The notes below the pieces were generated by a model. It was not told the origin of the DNA. It made no database searches and saw only the letters and a list, made by a program, of their open reading frames with translations. Shown piece by piece: positions 15,079 through 25,100 of a DNA stretch of 39,292 nucleotides. Source of the DNA: Malikia spinosa (GTDB taxonomy: Bacteria; Pseudomonadota; Gammaproteobacteria; Burkholderiales; Burkholderiaceae_C); the NCBI RefSeq assembly GCF_002980625.1, contig NZ_PVLR01000078.1, positions 1-39,292 of the forward strand. The letters are read 5' to 3'. Position 1 is the first letter of the stretch; each line of letters begins with the position of its first letter. A program made the translations under genes and the position numbers.

Positions 15079-15378
15079 ATGACCACTTTGCAGGATCTCA
15101 TTCAGCAACGCGATGCACTCAATGAGAAAATTGAAGAAATGCAGAAGACGCTTCGCGCCGAAGCCTTGTCCGAGATTCGTGCCGCGATGCGTGAGTACCA
15201 GATCAGCGTCGAAGACCTCGGACTGACTGGCAAGCCGGCGCGCGAGCCAAAGGTCAAGGGTGTACCCAAGTACCGCGATCCCGCTACGCAGCAGACCTGG
15301 TCAGGCCGAGGCAAGCGCCCGCAGTGGATCCATGAAGCGCTGGCTGCCGGCAAGTCGCTGGCTGATTACGCGATCTGA
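15079..15378 (+). CDS. H-NS family nucleoid protein
   Basis: A 99-residue protein of the Burkholderiales/xanthomonad H-NS type. Residues 1-40 form the coiled-coil dimerisation region (LQDLIQQRDALNEKIEEMQK). A linker follows, then the C-terminal AT-hook-like DNA-binding domain (KYRDPATQQTWSGRGKRPQW). The protein binds AT-rich DNA and silences transcription. H-NS-like genes are often carried on transferred elements, where they dampen expression of the new DNA; here it lies between the mobilisation module and the BREX operon. Confidence 0.92.
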   Translation: MTTLQDLIQQRDALNEKIEEMQKTLRAEALSEIRAAMREYQISVEDLGLTGKPAREPKVKGVPKYRDPATQQTWSGRGKRPQWIHEALAAGKSLADYAI

Positions 15379-15511
15379 GCCCTGATACCGCCACCGCGAT
15401 GCCAGGCAAGTCTCCGGTACTTGACGATCCGGGGCCAGGCGTTGGCAACTGGACTTGTGCCCCACACCAGATATCGGCTTCACTGATGACTTGCAAGCTC
15501 GAGGAGATCTC

Positions 15512-16048
15512 ATGTACACGGCAGTGCTGAATTTCTGGTTCAGGGAAATCGAGCCCAGGCAGTGGTGGGCCGTTGATCCCGAGTTCGATACCCGGATAAG
15601 GGATCGATTCCTTCCCCTGCTGGAACAGGCGGCCAGTGGTGAGCTGTCTGGCTGGCGTCAGACACCAGAGGGACGCTTGGCCGAGGTGATCGTTCTGGAT
15701 CAGTTTTCCCGCAACATCTTCAGGAACACCCCCCGGGCCTTCTTGCAAGACCCAATGGCCTTGGTTCTGGCACAGGAAGCAGTTGCCTCGGGCGCACTCG
15801 CACAGTTGGATTCAACCGAGCGGGCCTTCCTTCTGATGCCCTACATGCACAGCGAATCCATCATTATGCATGCAGAGGCTGAGCAGCTTTTCAAAAAATG
15901 GACACCGCAGAGCAACTACAATTTTGAGTTGCGCCACAAGGCTATCATTGATCGATTTGGACGCTATCCGCACCGCAACAAGATATTGGGTCGCGTTTCA
16001 ACACCCGAGGAAGAAGGGTTTCTCAAGCAGCCGGGCTCCAGATTTTAG
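15512..16048 (+). CDS. DUF924 family protein
   Basis: 178 residues from the ATG at 15512, with GAGGAG nine bases upstream. It has the DUF924 pattern: VLNFWFREI at the start, AEVIVLDQFSRNIFRNTPRAF in the middle, and FLLMPYMHSES and RFGRYPHRNKILGR later. These are all-helical TPR-like cytoplasmic proteins with no proven function. The gene is convergent with the BREX operon, whose last gene ends 90 bp away. Confidence 0.92.
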   Translation: MYTAVLNFWFREIEPRQWWAVDPEFDTRIRDRFLPLLEQAASGELSGWRQTPEGRLAEVIVLDQFSRNIFRNTPRAFLQDPMALVLAQEAVASGALAQLDSTERAFLLMPYMHSESIIMHAEAEQLFKKWTPQSNYNFELRHKAIIDRFGRYPHRNKILGRVSTPEEEGFLKQPGSRF

Positions 16049-16105
16049 TGAGGCTTTCACTTAAACCCTGGGTGTTGCGCTTCAGATTTTAATCCGCCGG
16101 GACTA

Positions 16106-16122
16106 GGTCATAATTAATGACC
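16106..16122. repeat. Inverted repeat between convergent genes
   Basis: GGTCAT (16106-16111) and ATGACC (16117-16122) pair around AATTA, in the 90-bp gap between the DUF924 stop and the BrxHI stop. It could be a weak bidirectional terminator or mark the edge of the BREX island. Confidence 0.35.
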
Positions 16123-16138
16123 CTACGCTGTCTGGCGT

Positions 16139-18154
16139 TCAATATGCTACGAAATTGCGAGCAACAATCGTCCGACAAAGCAAGATGGGGGGTACACAAG
16201 ACGCAAACTTGATCCCTTCAGAAAATGCCTCCCGTTCTTGATCTGTCAGTTCAATATTTCTGTTGGCTTCCCCAATAAATGACAATGATGCGGCCGGAGC
16301 TTGAACGCTTAGGGCATCAAACTTAACGCTTACCCCTTGGTTGGAAGCCGACCGCGCATAGGTCCGGTTTTCCTTGGTGCCAGCAAAGGTCCATGTGCGC
16401 GTCTGATTCCCTTCCTGCCTGGACGTGAAGTGCGCATCAGGTGACAAAGCCAGTTCTTCTGTCAAGAAAGCCAGCTCAGCCTTGCCTCGTTGGGACAGAT
16501 GAACAGCAGGTGATAACCCCTCAACCAGCGCTGCACGGATGCCCTGACAGACTTCTCTGCTCAAACTGCGAGCTCCACCCATCCATCTGGCCTTGCCTCC
16601 TTCTTTCGCTGGCTCCAACCAGACGGTCTGCTTAGACCACTCAATTTCCTTCACCAGCCAACTGCGGCCGGCCAGGAGGAGTAGCCGTTGAGGTTCTTCA
16701 CCTGTCAATACCGTTGGGTCGATGTAGCCGACCTCGGCACTGCCACACCGGCCAGTCAAGAGTTGAGCCCCGCTGAAAGAGGCCAGCAGATCACGATAGT
16801 GGCCACGGCCGAACTCGCGCTCTGTGCGCGGGCCGACACGAACAAGCCCCTCCGATCTATCCAGGTACGCCTCCTGCACCATGTGGTCGACCAACAACCT
16901 GAATCCCTCTGACGGCAGTTCCGGAAAACAGCGTGCCAGCAGTGAGAAGACCTCGCTTACAGGCCATTCGCCCCGCTCCAGCGTGGCCACCAGAATCTCT
17001 TGGCTGGCTATCGGCCACGGCTCATCAGGTGGCCGCGCCGCTTCGACCCAGGCCTGAGACCATAGACGGGTTACTCCCAGCGCCAACATGAAAGCATCCT
17101 GGTTGGTCGTCAGAAACAGGCAATTCCGCAAAGCTCCTGACCGCCGGCCGGTGCGCCCCATGCGCTGCAAGAACGACGACACAGTCGAAGGTGAATCGAT
17201 TTGTATCACTCGGTCCAGATCGCCGACATCGATGCCAAGCTCCAGCGTCGACGTTGCGACGATCACGCAATCCTTTTCTTCGCCAAACGCCGCCTCGGCT
17301 TGTCGACGCTCGGACGCGCTCAGCGATGCATGACTGACAAAGGTCCGCACCTCTTTGGCTCGGAGCATGCTGCTCAGTTGTTCCGCGCTGCTGCGCGAGT
17401 CGCAGAACACCAGACGCTTCTCGCCTCGGTGCAGGCGTGAGATGACTGTTGCCGCGTTCTCGAGTGTCCCGACGTAATCGATGGTGACGTTGGCATCGGT
17501 GCTCACCGAGGCGCTGCCCACTACACATCGATCCCCGACAGGCGAGAACCAGTCCAGAAGTTCCACTGGGTTGCTGACGGTCGCCGACAGGCCGATTCTC
17601 TGGAGCGGTTGTTTCGAATAGTGCTCCAGCCGCTGCAGCACAGAGCGCATGTGCCAGCCGCGGTCATCCTCGGCGAAGGCGTGCAACTCGTCAACGATCA
17701 CCGCCCGCAAGTTCCCGAACCAGATGGGCCGGTCCACTCGGACGGATATCAACATCGCCTCGAGCGACTCCGGTGTCGTCAAGAGAATGTCGGGGGCCTC
17801 TTGCAGCGCTTTCTTCTTGCGTGACTGCGACACATCACCATGCCAGACCTCCACCGTGCGGCCGACGAGCCCGGCATAGTGGATCAGCCTATGCTCCAGG
17901 TTGTTCAGCAGCGCCTTGATGGGACAGATGTATAGGACACTTGTTCCAGGCCAGGATTCCTTGAGCATCCGGGACAGGATAGGGATGGCTGCCGCTTCTG
18001 TCTTGCCACCGGCAGTCGATGCCAACAGCAGGCAGTGCGAGCCGGCATGAATCGGTGCAATTGCAGCCAGCTGGGTGGGGCGCAGCGTGTTCCAGCCCAA
18101 GGTGTTGACCACGTGGTACTGGAGGGAGGGATGTAATTGCTCGAATGCGCTCAC
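16139..18154 (-). CDS. brxHI: BREX type 2 Lhr-like helicase BrxHI
   Basis: A 671-residue superfamily 2 helicase, last gene of the BREX operon. Motifs visible are Walker A STAGGKT (46-52), TTPESLE (126-132), DELH (155-158), SAT (190-192) and motif VI QRMGRTGRRSG (330-340). This TTPESLE and DELH combination is typical of Lhr-like helicases. It presumably remodels or translocates on DNA in phage exclusion. Its ATG overlaps the BrxD stop by 4 bp. The last 100 or so residues are lower in GC than the rest and end in an unusual hydrophobic tail (CRTIVARNFVAY), so the extreme C-terminus may be rearranged at the island edge. Confidence 0.93.
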   Translation of the reverse strand: MSAFEQLHPSLQYHVVNTLGWNTLRPTQLAAIAPIHAGSHCLLLASTAGGKTEAAAIPILSRMLKESWPGTSVLYICPIKALLNNLEHRLIHYAGLVGRTVEVWHGDVSQSRKKKALQEAPDILLTTPESLEAMLISVRVDRPIWFGNLRAVIVDELHAFAEDDRGWHMRSVLQRLEHYSKQPLQRIGLSATVSNPVELLDWFSPVGDRCVVGSASVSTDANVTIDYVGTLENAATVISRLHRGEKRLVFCDSRSSAEQLSSMLRAKEVRTFVSHASLSASERRQAEAAFGEEKDCVIVATSTLELGIDVGDLDRVIQIDSPSTVSSFLQRMGRTGRRSGALRNCLFLTTNQDAFMLALGVTRLWSQAWVEAARPPDEPWPIASQEILVATLERGEWPVSEVFSLLARCFPELPSEGFRLLVDHMVQEAYLDRSEGLVRVGPRTEREFGRGHYRDLLASFSGAQLLTGRCGSAEVGYIDPTVLTGEEPQRLLLLAGRSWLVKEIEWSKQTVWLEPAKEGGKARWMGGARSLSREVCQGIRAALVEGLSPAVHLSQRGKAELAFLTEELALSPDAHFTSRQEGNQTRTWTFAGTKENRTYARSASNQGVSVKFDALSVQAPAASLSFIGEANRNIELTDQEREAFSEGIKFASCVPPILLCRTIVARNFVAY

Positions 18155-19461
18155 AACTCGATGTCATCCACGGAGGTGGCGCTCGCTGCTGCCCGCTCAG
18201 TGGCAGACATCTCGGACTCGGCAAGGGTGAGCGAATAGTGCTGACGCGGGTCGAAGTCCGCATGGAGCTCCACGCGGTCGAGCACGTCTGCGACAAGCTT
18301 CTTCAGGAACAGACGCGGCGCAACGCCAACCTTGCCCCCCAGACCTCCGGCCACGGCTCGAGCCAAGGTGGCCAGGTAATTGTCGTCGACCACAGTCCGC
18401 AGGCGTCGCTCATGCTCGCGTCCCTCCGCGTAGATGTCGCGCACACGGCGCCCAACCGAAAGCAGCGCGCTGTGGTCGAACGGGGCCAGGCGGATTTGGA
18501 CAGCTCTGGAGTTGTCGAACCGACGGTCAGTTCCAAAGTCCACGTGTAGCCGTTGAGCCAACGGCGCAAGGCGCTGCACACCCTGTGGACCATCAAAGAA
18601 CGCAGGTGTACCGGTGATGACCAGGTACAGCCCCGGATAGCGGCCTGCATCGATTTCGTCGATCCACTGCCGCAGCGCATTGAGACCCTTCTCGCGCGTG
18701 TCAGTACGCATGCGCTGAAGTGTTTCCACCTCATCGAGCACCATCACGAGACCTGCAAATCCGCTGTCTCGCAAGATGATAAGCAAGCCTACCAGGAAGT
18801 TGCTGGCTCCAAAGTGATCCAGATCACCCTTGATGCCCGCTGCTCGCTTGACGCTGGCCGCCACATTAGGCTGCCCGGACAGCCAGCTGATCAGGCCTTC
18901 GGCGAGCATACTGTCGTTACTAGACAACGCCTGCCGATAGGTGCGTAACACTGCCGAGAAGGCCGGTGCCGTCTTGCTGATGGCACTGAGTCGCGCCTCC
19001 ATCAGCGCATCTGTGCGCTGCAGCAATCCCTGCGCATCGTCTGGATCTACCGTCGGGTCGGCCAGAACGTCTTGCTCCAGTGCATAGAACCAACCGTCGA
19101 TGACGCTTCTGAATGCACCGCTGGCCATGTCAGCCGTACCCAGATGTTCGACAAGTCGCCGGTAAACGGTCTCCAGCCGATGCAGTGGTGTCTCGGTTTC
19201 GTTAATCTGGACTTCAGTCGCAGCAAAGCCTCGGGAGCGGGCACGCTCTTGCAGCCAACGTCCAAAAAAGGTTTTGCCGGTACCGTATTCACCGCGCACC
19301 GCCTTGAATCCGCCGCGACCTGCTGCGACCGACTCAAGCTCCTCGCTGAGGGTGGATGCAAAGGTCTCGATGCCAACCGCCAGGGCATCCAGTCCACTAC
19401 CTGGAACCGTGCCTCTGCGCAACGCGCTGACAATGTCCTCCCTTCGAGCCGGGCTGATCAT
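18151..19461 (-). CDS. brxD: BREX ATP-binding protein BrxD
   Basis: A 436-residue AAA-type ATPase. The Walker A is GEYGTGKT at 57-64 and the Walker B is LVMVLDEVE at 238-246. The start (ISPARREDIVSALRRGTVP... LDALAVG) and the GEYGTGKTFFGRWL motif are characteristic of BrxD. It couples ATP hydrolysis to an unknown step of BREX action and is found in type 2 and some other subtypes. It starts inside the PglZ stop codon (ATGA) and its own stop overlaps BrxHI, so the three are translationally coupled. Confidence 0.93.
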   Translation of the reverse strand: MISPARREDIVSALRRGTVPGSGLDALAVGIETFASTLSEELESVAAGRGGFKAVRGEYGTGKTFFGRWLQERARSRGFAATEVQINETETPLHRLETVYRRLVEHLGTADMASGAFRSVIDGWFYALEQDVLADPTVDPDDAQGLLQRTDALMEARLSAISKTAPAFSAVLRTYRQALSSNDSMLAEGLISWLSGQPNVAASVKRAAGIKGDLDHFGASNFLVGLLIILRDSGFAGLVMVLDEVETLQRMRTDTREKGLNALRQWIDEIDAGRYPGLYLVITGTPAFFDGPQGVQRLAPLAQRLHVDFGTDRRFDNSRAVQIRLAPFDHSALLSVGRRVRDIYAEGREHERRLRTVVDDNYLATLARAVAGGLGGKVGVAPRLFLKKLVADVLDRVELHADFDPRQHYSLTLAESEMSATERAAASATSVDDIEL

Positions 19462-22163
19462 CGTGCGCCTCCTTGCCTAGTCAACTGGAATTGCTGTTGC
19501 AGCAAGGCGATGTTGAGTTCGACCGAACCAGCCGCCTCATCGACGGTGAGCACCGCCGCCTGGTCCACGTTCAGCATGCGACGCACTGCACTCAGTAATC
19601 CGCCCAATCGGACCTCTGCCAGCGAGAGTCGATTAGCCAAGGCCGCCCGGGACAGCTTCCCGCCACGCTCGACAAGAGCCTCCAGCAGTAGCCTCATCTT
19701 GTCGTCTGGCAACGCCACACGCGCAGCGAGTTGGCGCTGAGAGGCATAGATCGGGCTGGACAGCAGGCCGGCGATCCAGTCATCTTGGGCAAGCTCTACG
19801 GTTTGTGCTTTGGCCTGCGGCAAATCAACTGGAGAGAAAAGCCCGGGTTGCGGCTCGGTCTGCACCGGCTTCTTACGCACTGGTCTTGCTCGAGGTGCTG
19901 CTGTGGCTGCCTGCTCGGATTGCAGCATGGGTGCAAGCTCCCACCACTCCGGCTGGTTCGGCGGCGCAGCGCTCCAACCAGCCAAGCTGGCACCCAAGGG
20001 GACGAACACGCTCAACGGTACCGTAACTTCCTGTGGCGACAGACCACCGTGGTAGCCGTTCTTGCGGCCCGCGTAGCGGCTGCATTCACCCCAGAGGCAA
20101 ACCACCGCATTCGAGCCATCGCTGGTGACCACCCGGCCACCACTGATCGCCAACTCTTGCGTCGATGCAGCAGTCCGGCCCAGCCGCCAACGGTCACTTT
20201 CGCCACCAGTGACCCGCGTGGTCCCATCCTCCAGCAAGTGACCATGGTCCGCCGTGATCACCAGCACGCGCCGGGCTTCGCGGGCCTCTCGCAGCAAGGG
20301 GAGCAAAAGACGCAGGTCCTCCAGTGCCCAACGCTGATTGAGCTGATCCGGACCGCTGAGGTGATCATCAACGGCGTTATAGACCACGCCTACGACCTGC
20401 TGACGTTGATTTGCAATCGCGGCGCGGACCTCGGGAGCCAGATTGCCGGCGTCCACCAGGTCACCCTTGTGGAAGAGCTTGGGAGCGAGCTCTGCTCGAC
20501 TGAGTGCCGTCAAGGCTGGATGGGACGCGAAACCAGGCTTCTCCTGTGATTGAGTTCCAGCGGTCAACCGACCGCACAGCAGGCTGGTCCGGCTTACCTC
20601 GGTAATCGTAGGGACCGCAGCCACGCCAACCAAGGGCTTTCGTTGTGACGTTGGCACCAGTTCAGTCCAGCCGTGGCTGGCCGCTCGTGCAAACAGTTCA
20701 CGGAAGATGCTGTTGCTCAAGCCATCCATCACCAACAGCAGCGTGGGCTGCACAGCCGCGACTGGTGCCAGTACTTTGTCCAGCACCTGCTCAAGCGGCA
20801 CGATCCGGCCGTTGTCAGCAGGTGGCTGCCCGTTCCATTGCACCAGTGCCTGGGCAAAAGGCATGGCAAAGGCGTTGCGTCGTGCAATGGCAGCCTGGCG
20901 ACACGCGGCATAAGCATCCGACAACTCTGTCAGCTCATCGCCGCCCAGCAACCTGAACCTGGCCCAATCCAGGTAAGCACCTTGGTCAGCTTGCCATTCA
21001 ACCGATTCGTGCAGCGATGCCCCAGAGACCATCGGGCTGAGCAGCCAGCGTGCCAGGCGTCGCGCCATCTCGACGCGCTCCATGCGCAGTGGTTGCTCAT
21101 TCAGTAGAACATGCTTGAGTGCACGATCAGCGCGCAGTTCAACTTGTTGCAGGTTGGCTTCACTGGGCTCAGCCGCTTGTGCTGTCAAGGCCAAGGCAAA
21201 GTCGATCAGACGCTGATCCAGCGCCGATGGCAGCAAGTCACTCAGATGCGCAAATTCCGGGATACGGAGATCGCGCAACAAGGTATCGGCGCGCTCCAGC
21301 ATGGCCCGGCAGACCTCCACGCCTGAGCTACGAACCACCTGCCCTGCCGCCGCTGCCCAAGCACGGCCCTCCGTTACCCCCACATGCTTGTCATTAACGA
21401 AACGCTCCAGACGAATCGCAGCTTGCCCCAGCGCGGTCTGTCCCTCGCCCTCGGGAGCAAATATCACGCCACTGACCAGCCCCAATGGCAACGCATCGCC
21501 CGTTCGTGCTGCTTCCACGCAGCCCAACACCATCGCACCCGCCAATCCTGCAGTCTCCGCCAGCCAGGATAAGATGTCTGACCGTATCGGAGCAGGCAAC
21601 GGCCTCAGCCGGGGATCTGCATCGGGTGTCATCGACCAGCGCAGCAGTGTGACGGCGTCCGGCCGAGCCATTTCAATGCCGGCGAAACGCAGCAGCACTT
21701 CGCGCCAAGCGGTCTCGAGGTCCAAAAAACCGTTGGCAACAGGCTGGTAGTCGCCTTGGGACGCGCCATCGATCAAGGCTTGCGGCATCCAGGCAAACCG
21801 GCCTAAGCGGGCGTCGGTCTCCTTGGCCTGGAACATCAAACGAACGATGTCCCAACCCTCCGGCTGGAACACCCGGGCGCGGGCCAGCCGAGCAGCAATG
21901 TCCTGCGCAACCTCATGGGTCGCCAACGGGGTAATGAGCACCATGCCCGAAGCCGTGGTGTTCAGCTGCTCCAACTCACACAGGGCCTCGCGGATGGCCA
22001 ATGACGACTCACACCAGCGCAGCTGAAACTGACGGCCATATTGGCTCACAGCAGCGGGCCAGACCTGCTTGGTGGTCGCGCGAATCGCAACGGCTTGTGC
22101 CGTCGGATCGCTGGCCAGCACACGTTCCAGCTGTGCCGAGATCTGTGGTGTCGACAAACTCAT
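19458..22163 (-). CDS. pglZ: BREX phosphatase-like protein PglZ
   Basis: 901 residues from the ATG at 22163, chosen because it overlaps the PglY stop as ATGA; a longer ORF starts at 22193. The central region belongs to the alkaline phosphatase superfamily. The metal-binding residues visible are Asp480 (LLLVMDGLSN) and the ADHGH group at 638-642; the stretch TITEVSRTSLLCG lies between them. The N-terminal 400 residues are helical, and the C-terminus contains winged-helix-like segments (LARRVALPDDK-like and LANRLSLAEVRLG). PglZ is one of the hallmark proteins of all BREX systems. Its substrate is unknown. Confidence 0.95.
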   Translation of the reverse strand: MSLSTPQISAQLERVLASDPTAQAVAIRATTKQVWPAAVSQYGRQFQLRWCESSLAIREALCELEQLNTTASGMVLITPLATHEVAQDIAARLARARVFQPEGWDIVRLMFQAKETDARLGRFAWMPQALIDGASQGDYQPVANGFLDLETAWREVLLRFAGIEMARPDAVTLLRWSMTPDADPRLRPLPAPIRSDILSWLAETAGLAGAMVLGCVEAARTGDALPLGLVSGVIFAPEGEGQTALGQAAIRLERFVNDKHVGVTEGRAWAAAAGQVVRSSGVEVCRAMLERADTLLRDLRIPEFAHLSDLLPSALDQRLIDFALALTAQAAEPSEANLQQVELRADRALKHVLLNEQPLRMERVEMARRLARWLLSPMVSGASLHESVEWQADQGAYLDWARFRLLGGDELTELSDAYAACRQAAIARRNAFAMPFAQALVQWNGQPPADNGRIVPLEQVLDKVLAPVAAVQPTLLLVMDGLSNSIFRELFARAASHGWTELVPTSQRKPLVGVAAVPTITEVSRTSLLCGRLTAGTQSQEKPGFASHPALTALSRAELAPKLFHKGDLVDAGNLAPEVRAAIANQRQQVVGVVYNAVDDHLSGPDQLNQRWALEDLRLLLPLLREAREARRVLVITADHGHLLEDGTTRVTGGESDRWRLGRTAASTQELAISGGRVVTSDGSNAVVCLWGECSRYAGRKNGYHGGLSPQEVTVPLSVFVPLGASLAGWSAAPPNQPEWWELAPMLQSEQAATAAPRARPVRKKPVQTEPQPGLFSPVDLPQAKAQTVELAQDDWIAGLLSSPIYASQRQLAARVALPDDKMRLLLEALVERGGKLSRAALANRLSLAEVRLGGLLSAVRRMLNVDQAAVLTVDEAAGSVELNIALLQQQFQLTRQGGAR

Positions 22164-25100
22164 GGCCGAGTGCCCTTGCGCTGCAGGCGCCAACTGAGCG
22201 TCAACTCCAATTCACGCTCGCTCGTTACACGGGCCTTCAGCTCATCCAGCGCTGCCAAGGCATCTGCACCCGTCAGATGCAAATCCTGCTTCTCGGCTAC
22301 CACCTCGTGCGCCAGATTGGCGGGCGCCGGAGTGATTGTCACCGGTGCCAGTGTCGGCGTCGGCACAGACGCTGGTGTGCCCGGGTCAAGTACCGGGATT
22401 GGCACAGGTACAGGAACCGGTGTGGCCCTGGCTAGCAAGCGGATGGCATCTTGGTACAACTCGTCCAGCCGGACCTTCAATGACACCACATGCTCATCAC
22501 TGGTCAGCCCTTCTTCCAGACGTGTTCTGAAGACCTGTGCCGCTTGAACTCCATGGTCACTCATTTCGAGCACCAGATCAAAAAGCTGCCAGTAGTTACC
22601 TGCCTCCAGCGCATTGGCACCGGCCTTCGCTTGGGCCAAAGCGCGACCCACTGCAGCCTCCGAGGTCTGCAAAACTGCCGTCGCCAGTACGGTGACCAGT
22701 TCGGACTCTGCCGCTGATGCCAACGCAGCCAGCAAGGCCTGGGCAGATTCAGCAGTTCGTTGGCGAGCCCCCGTCACGCCGGCCGCATAACGGCTCGATC
22801 GGTCTCGGACCTGCGCTACAAGGCGGGTGACTGCCTCGCGCTTCTCGGTCGCTTTCTGCTTTACTTCATCCACCAGTTTGCCGACGTTGGCGGCATTGAG
22901 CGTCTGACCCAAGGTCAAGCCAAACAGGCTGGACGCACGCTGCAACGCGAGCTGCCAGTCGCTGGCACTGGGCAGCAATTGCTCTCGCAACTCCAGTTCG
23001 TCCGGCACGTTGTCCACCGTGGGCTCGTAAGGTCCACCGCGCATCGTGAAGCGGCGGTTGGTCGAGGCAGCGAATGCCAGGATGATGAGGTTCTGCAACT
23101 CCAGCGGCAGGCCCATGGGCGCCGGCATGTCGATCCACTGTCGCAACCTGGCCACGGTGATTGCGCCGCCACCGTCGCGCGCGTGGCTTTGCAAAAAGCG
23201 CGATTGCCAACGCGGCTCGATCAACAAATGGGTTTCACCCATCTGCCCCAACTGGCAAGGGTTGACCACGGCACGGACCAGCCTGCGAACACCGGCGTCC
23301 TGAACCAGTCCGCGCTGCCCTGGTGCCTCAATCGCCTTCAGTACTTCCGGCCAGATCTTGCGAATAACGGCGGCCTTGATCTCGGTGTCGAACTCGGGAT
23401 GGGCCGGGTACTGGTGGGCAAACAGCTGCCCCAACAGACTCTCGAAGGCCGACTTGAAGTCGGCGCCCACCGGCGGCCGTGGCGAAAAAGTCGGGTCCAG
23501 CGAGCGGAACTGTTGGTCTGCCGTCAGCGGGCTGCTGACGGCATCACGGGGTTCAGTGCTGATGCCGTAGGCCACTTCCAGCTGCGAACGCAGCTTGATG
23601 CGCAGCTGGTCAAGCTGGTTGCGGGCCAAGGCCTTGGCCTGCACGCGGTCCACCAATGACAGGTGGCCCGTATAGGTCTCGAATCGATCACCCTGCAGAA
23701 TGTGGTCCAGCACCACCAGACGGCCCAAATCGGCCATCGCCTTGTTGCTCAGGAAGGATGGAATCCACACCAGGGTCTTGGTGTCGCCGCCACGGTATTC
23801 CGTGAGTCGCGCCAGGTCATCCGCCGGACCGAAGTTGGCATCGTCGAACGGGAAATCCAGCACCACCGTCCAGGTGCCGGAACGGCCACGCAGACGGTCA
23901 TCGGTCATCTCGCGCACGTTCTCGTACAGCAGCTCGACCTCACGCCGCGTGCCACGCCAGTTGAACTCGTAGCTGTTGAATAGCTCACCCGTTTCGAGGA
24001 TCTCCAGCTCCTTGAACAAGGCCTCGCGGATCCGCTTGCGGCGGTTACCCGGGTTGTCATTGGTTTCCGCCGCCCGAAGAATGGGCTCAATGTCGACGCC
24101 GGTCACCTGGATCGAGATGATCGGGTTCTGGTCCTCGGTGATCTTGATCTCGCCGATTTCGCTGGCCCAGTCACGGCACTTACGCAAGACATCCAGTGCT
24201 TCGCGCCCCGGAATAGGGGAGCGGAAAGTGCCGTGGTTCAGGGCTGCCAGGCGTTGAGCACTCAAGGCCTTGAGCGACTCCACCTCGGGCACCAGCGCCC
24301 CCAGTAGCAGTGTCTTGAGCAAGCGGGCGTCATTGCGCAGGTTCTTGGCTGCCGCCGCGTCAGCCTGGCCCAGCTTGATGGCCTCCCAGGTCACGTTGTG
24401 CTGCCGCTCCAGCATGGGCAGCAAGCGCTGGTTGTACAGGCGCTTGGCATTCTCGAAGTGCAGGCGCATGCCCTCGCTGAAGGGTTCATCCCCCTCGGCG
24501 ATGGCATCGTACAGGTCGCCCACGGGAATCAGCTGACCCAGTTCAAGATCAGCCCGCCGGTCCACCAGCAACTGCAGCATCAGCTTGAGTGCGGTTCGCT
24601 CGCGCTGCAAGGCCGCCGACACGGCAATCAAGGTCTGCACCAGTGCCGGTGAAAACGGGTACACCTTGCGGAACATATCCTGGTCGGCCGTGGTGGTCAG
24701 CAGCGTGTCCAGCACGTCCTTGCGCATCCGCAGCAGGTCGTCGAAGGTGCTTTGCAGTGTTTGCCGGGCTGCCTCACTCACCGGGCGCAACACGCGCTTC
24801 TCGGCAATGGCTGGCAGGTTGCGGTCTTCCAGGGTGATGCGGTGAAAGCGTGCCTCCCAGTGCTTCAACACATCGCTGAACTGCACCTGAACCGAACCGG
24901 CCAGGTTCTCGCCCACCAGATCGCGCAGGTCACGCTGTCGGGCCACAAAGCTGATCAGCGGAATCGGCCGGTCGGCGTTGGTCGCTTCCACCAGCTTGAC
25001 CAGCTTGGTGCCCTCCCGGCTGACGAAGTTGACGTCAGCCGCATGGCTGGCCAGCCACAACACCAGTTCGTCCAGGAACAGAATGACGGCGTCGTAGCCC

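Noticed and set aside
22370-22430. Low-complexity stretch that might be a repeat array
   Set aside because: It encodes the Pro/Val-rich linker of PglY. The repeats are short and codon-level only, not a CRISPR or tandem DNA array.
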